Shown here: piece by piece, positions 6,064 through 6,635 of the stretch
Numbering within the stretch: the first letter of the stretch is position 1
How the letters are laid out: each line of letters opens with the position of its first letter
From: Gammaproteobacteria bacterium
Lineage (GTDB): Bacteria; Pseudomonadota; Gammaproteobacteria; Steroidobacterales; JABDKV01
Length of the DNA: 6,635 nt
Assembly: GCA_029862285.1 (NCBI GenBank)
Contig: JAOTXR010000123.1
Location: forward strand, 1-6,635
Direction: 5' to 3'
Notes under the pieces: generated by a model
Database searches by the model: none
What the model saw: the letters and a program-made list of their open reading frames with translations, nothing else
Told to the model about the DNA's origin: nothing
Translations under genes and position numbers: made by a program

Positions 6064-6635
6064 GGAATCAGGTGCCGCAGGATTGGCACACAAACGCTGG
6101 TGGCAAGTTCTGTGAAACTATCCCAGTCAACGCCATTGGCAAACACGCGCCCACGATACGGGTCGTTCTCTTCGCGGTGCTGATAGAAATCCCCCGGTGA
6201 ACCATATTTCTTTTGCGCTTCCCGCAATGCGGCTTCGTGCCCCTTGGTATACAGGAGCGATGCATAGATCCAGGCAGACTCGGGAAAGAATGGAATGGGC
6301 TCACACATGCCGCGCCGATATAGTTCCAGCAAAGCATTCAATTGCTCGCTGGCGTCGGTTACGGGTGCCAGCGCAAGTCTGCCGTCGTCGGCCCGCCAGT
6401 GCGACACAAGTTCATGCCCGGCCGGCCTTTTGACGTTCAACACAAGATGTTTGATCCAGAATGCAAGATGATCGCGACCGCGAGTCTTACCGTAGCGCCA
6501 GGTGTATTGGCCATCCGGGTATATCCGCGTAAGACGGGCGCTGAACAACATACCGGCATGCTCGAGTTCCAAATCGAGTTCTGCGGGTGTTCCTGCCGGC
6601 AAAAACGTCTGCAGTTCCTCAAGAATTTCCTCGCT
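6060..6635 (-). CDS. recC: Exodeoxyribonuclease V subunit gamma RecC, C-terminal part (5' partial)
   Basis: The minus-strand frame is open from the right edge to a TGA at 6062-6060 and gives 191 residues, the C-terminal end of RecC. RecC is the scaffold of RecBCD: it splits the duplex, passes the 3' strand through a channel where Chi is read, and docks the RecB nuclease domain. Recognition rests on HLAFWIKHLVLN at 56-67 and especially YRRGMCEPIPFFPES at 106-120, which corresponds to YREGMSAPLLVLPES of E. coli RecC, followed by an aromatic-rich tail ending in LRHLIP. The catalytic-like N-terminal domains are outside the window. Its stop overlaps the recB ATG by four bases, with no ptrA between them. 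A TTG at 6602 is internal to the domain, so it is not the real start, and the gene is cut by the window edge. Confidence 0.93.
   Translation of the reverse strand, partial: SEEILEELQTFLPAGTPAELDLELEHAGMLFSARLTRIYPDGQYTWRYGKTRGRDHLAFWIKHLVLNVKRPAGHELVSHWRADDGRLALAPVTDASEQLNALLELYRRGMCEPIPFFPESAWIYASLLYTKGHEAALREAQKKYGSPGDFYQHREENDPYRGRVFANGVDWDSFTELATSVCVPILRHLIP
6096..6103 (+). other. E. coli-type Chi octamer GCTGGTGG inside the recC 3' end
   Basis: The plus strand reads GCTGGTGG, antisense to recC and just upstream of the recB start. Together with the octamer at 4570-4577 on the opposite strand, this makes two in 6.6 kb. A purely random sequence would give roughly 0.2 on both strands. The excess is suggestive only, because Chi sequence varies between lineages and G-rich coding bias favours this word. 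Confidence 0.35.

Noticed and set aside
6061..6093. TTG at 6093 as the recB start
   Set aside because: The ATG at 6063 overlaps the recC stop neatly and leaves a normal short N-terminus before the helicase Walker A motif. The added residues resemble nothing in RecB.
731..6635. A novel anti-phage or mobile system built on helicase-nuclease genes
   Set aside because: Length, motif order and gene order all match canonical RecBCD. No extra effector, transposase, integrase or anomalous composition is seen.

Overview
The window is chromosomal sequence from a bacterium, most likely a gammaproteobacterium. It carries a RecBCD-type (not AddAB or AdnAB) double-strand-break repair nuclease and a small single-domain parvulin of the PpiC family. 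Base composition looks moderately GC-rich and even throughout, and coding density is high. I see no sign of a prophage, insertion sequence, CRISPR array, tRNA or rRNA. The organism cannot be named from this sequence alone.

Layout: positions 1-297 (+ strand) hold the C-terminal end of a GT4-type glycosyltransferase whose start lies left of the window. After a short convergent gap (298-383), everything else lies on the minus strand and is read from right to left: the C-terminal part of recC (enters at the right edge, ends at 6060), recB (6063-2518), recD (2521-731) and ppiC (665-384). recC/recB and recB/recD each overlap by four bases (ATGA). A 65-base gap separates recD from ppiC.

Together recC, recB and recD encode the three subunits of exonuclease V. 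RecB is the 3'-5' helicase with the only nuclease domain, RecC is the scaffold and Chi reader, and RecD is the 5'-3' helicase. All helicase motifs of RecB and RecD and the nuclease residues of RecB are intact, so the complex looks functional. ppiC is probably co-transcribed as the last gene. Its link to the repair genes appears to be positional only.

This is mostly an ordinary housekeeping region. The points worth a second look are small. A perfect 22-bp palindrome spans the recD stop codon, and the same bases encode a C-terminal QRSLF peptide that resembles a beta-sliding-clamp binding motif. A compact hairpin sits directly upstream of the coupled recD ATG. There are two E. coli-type Chi octamers, and recC abuts recB directly without the ptrA gene found there in E. 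coli. I found no convincing novel system.
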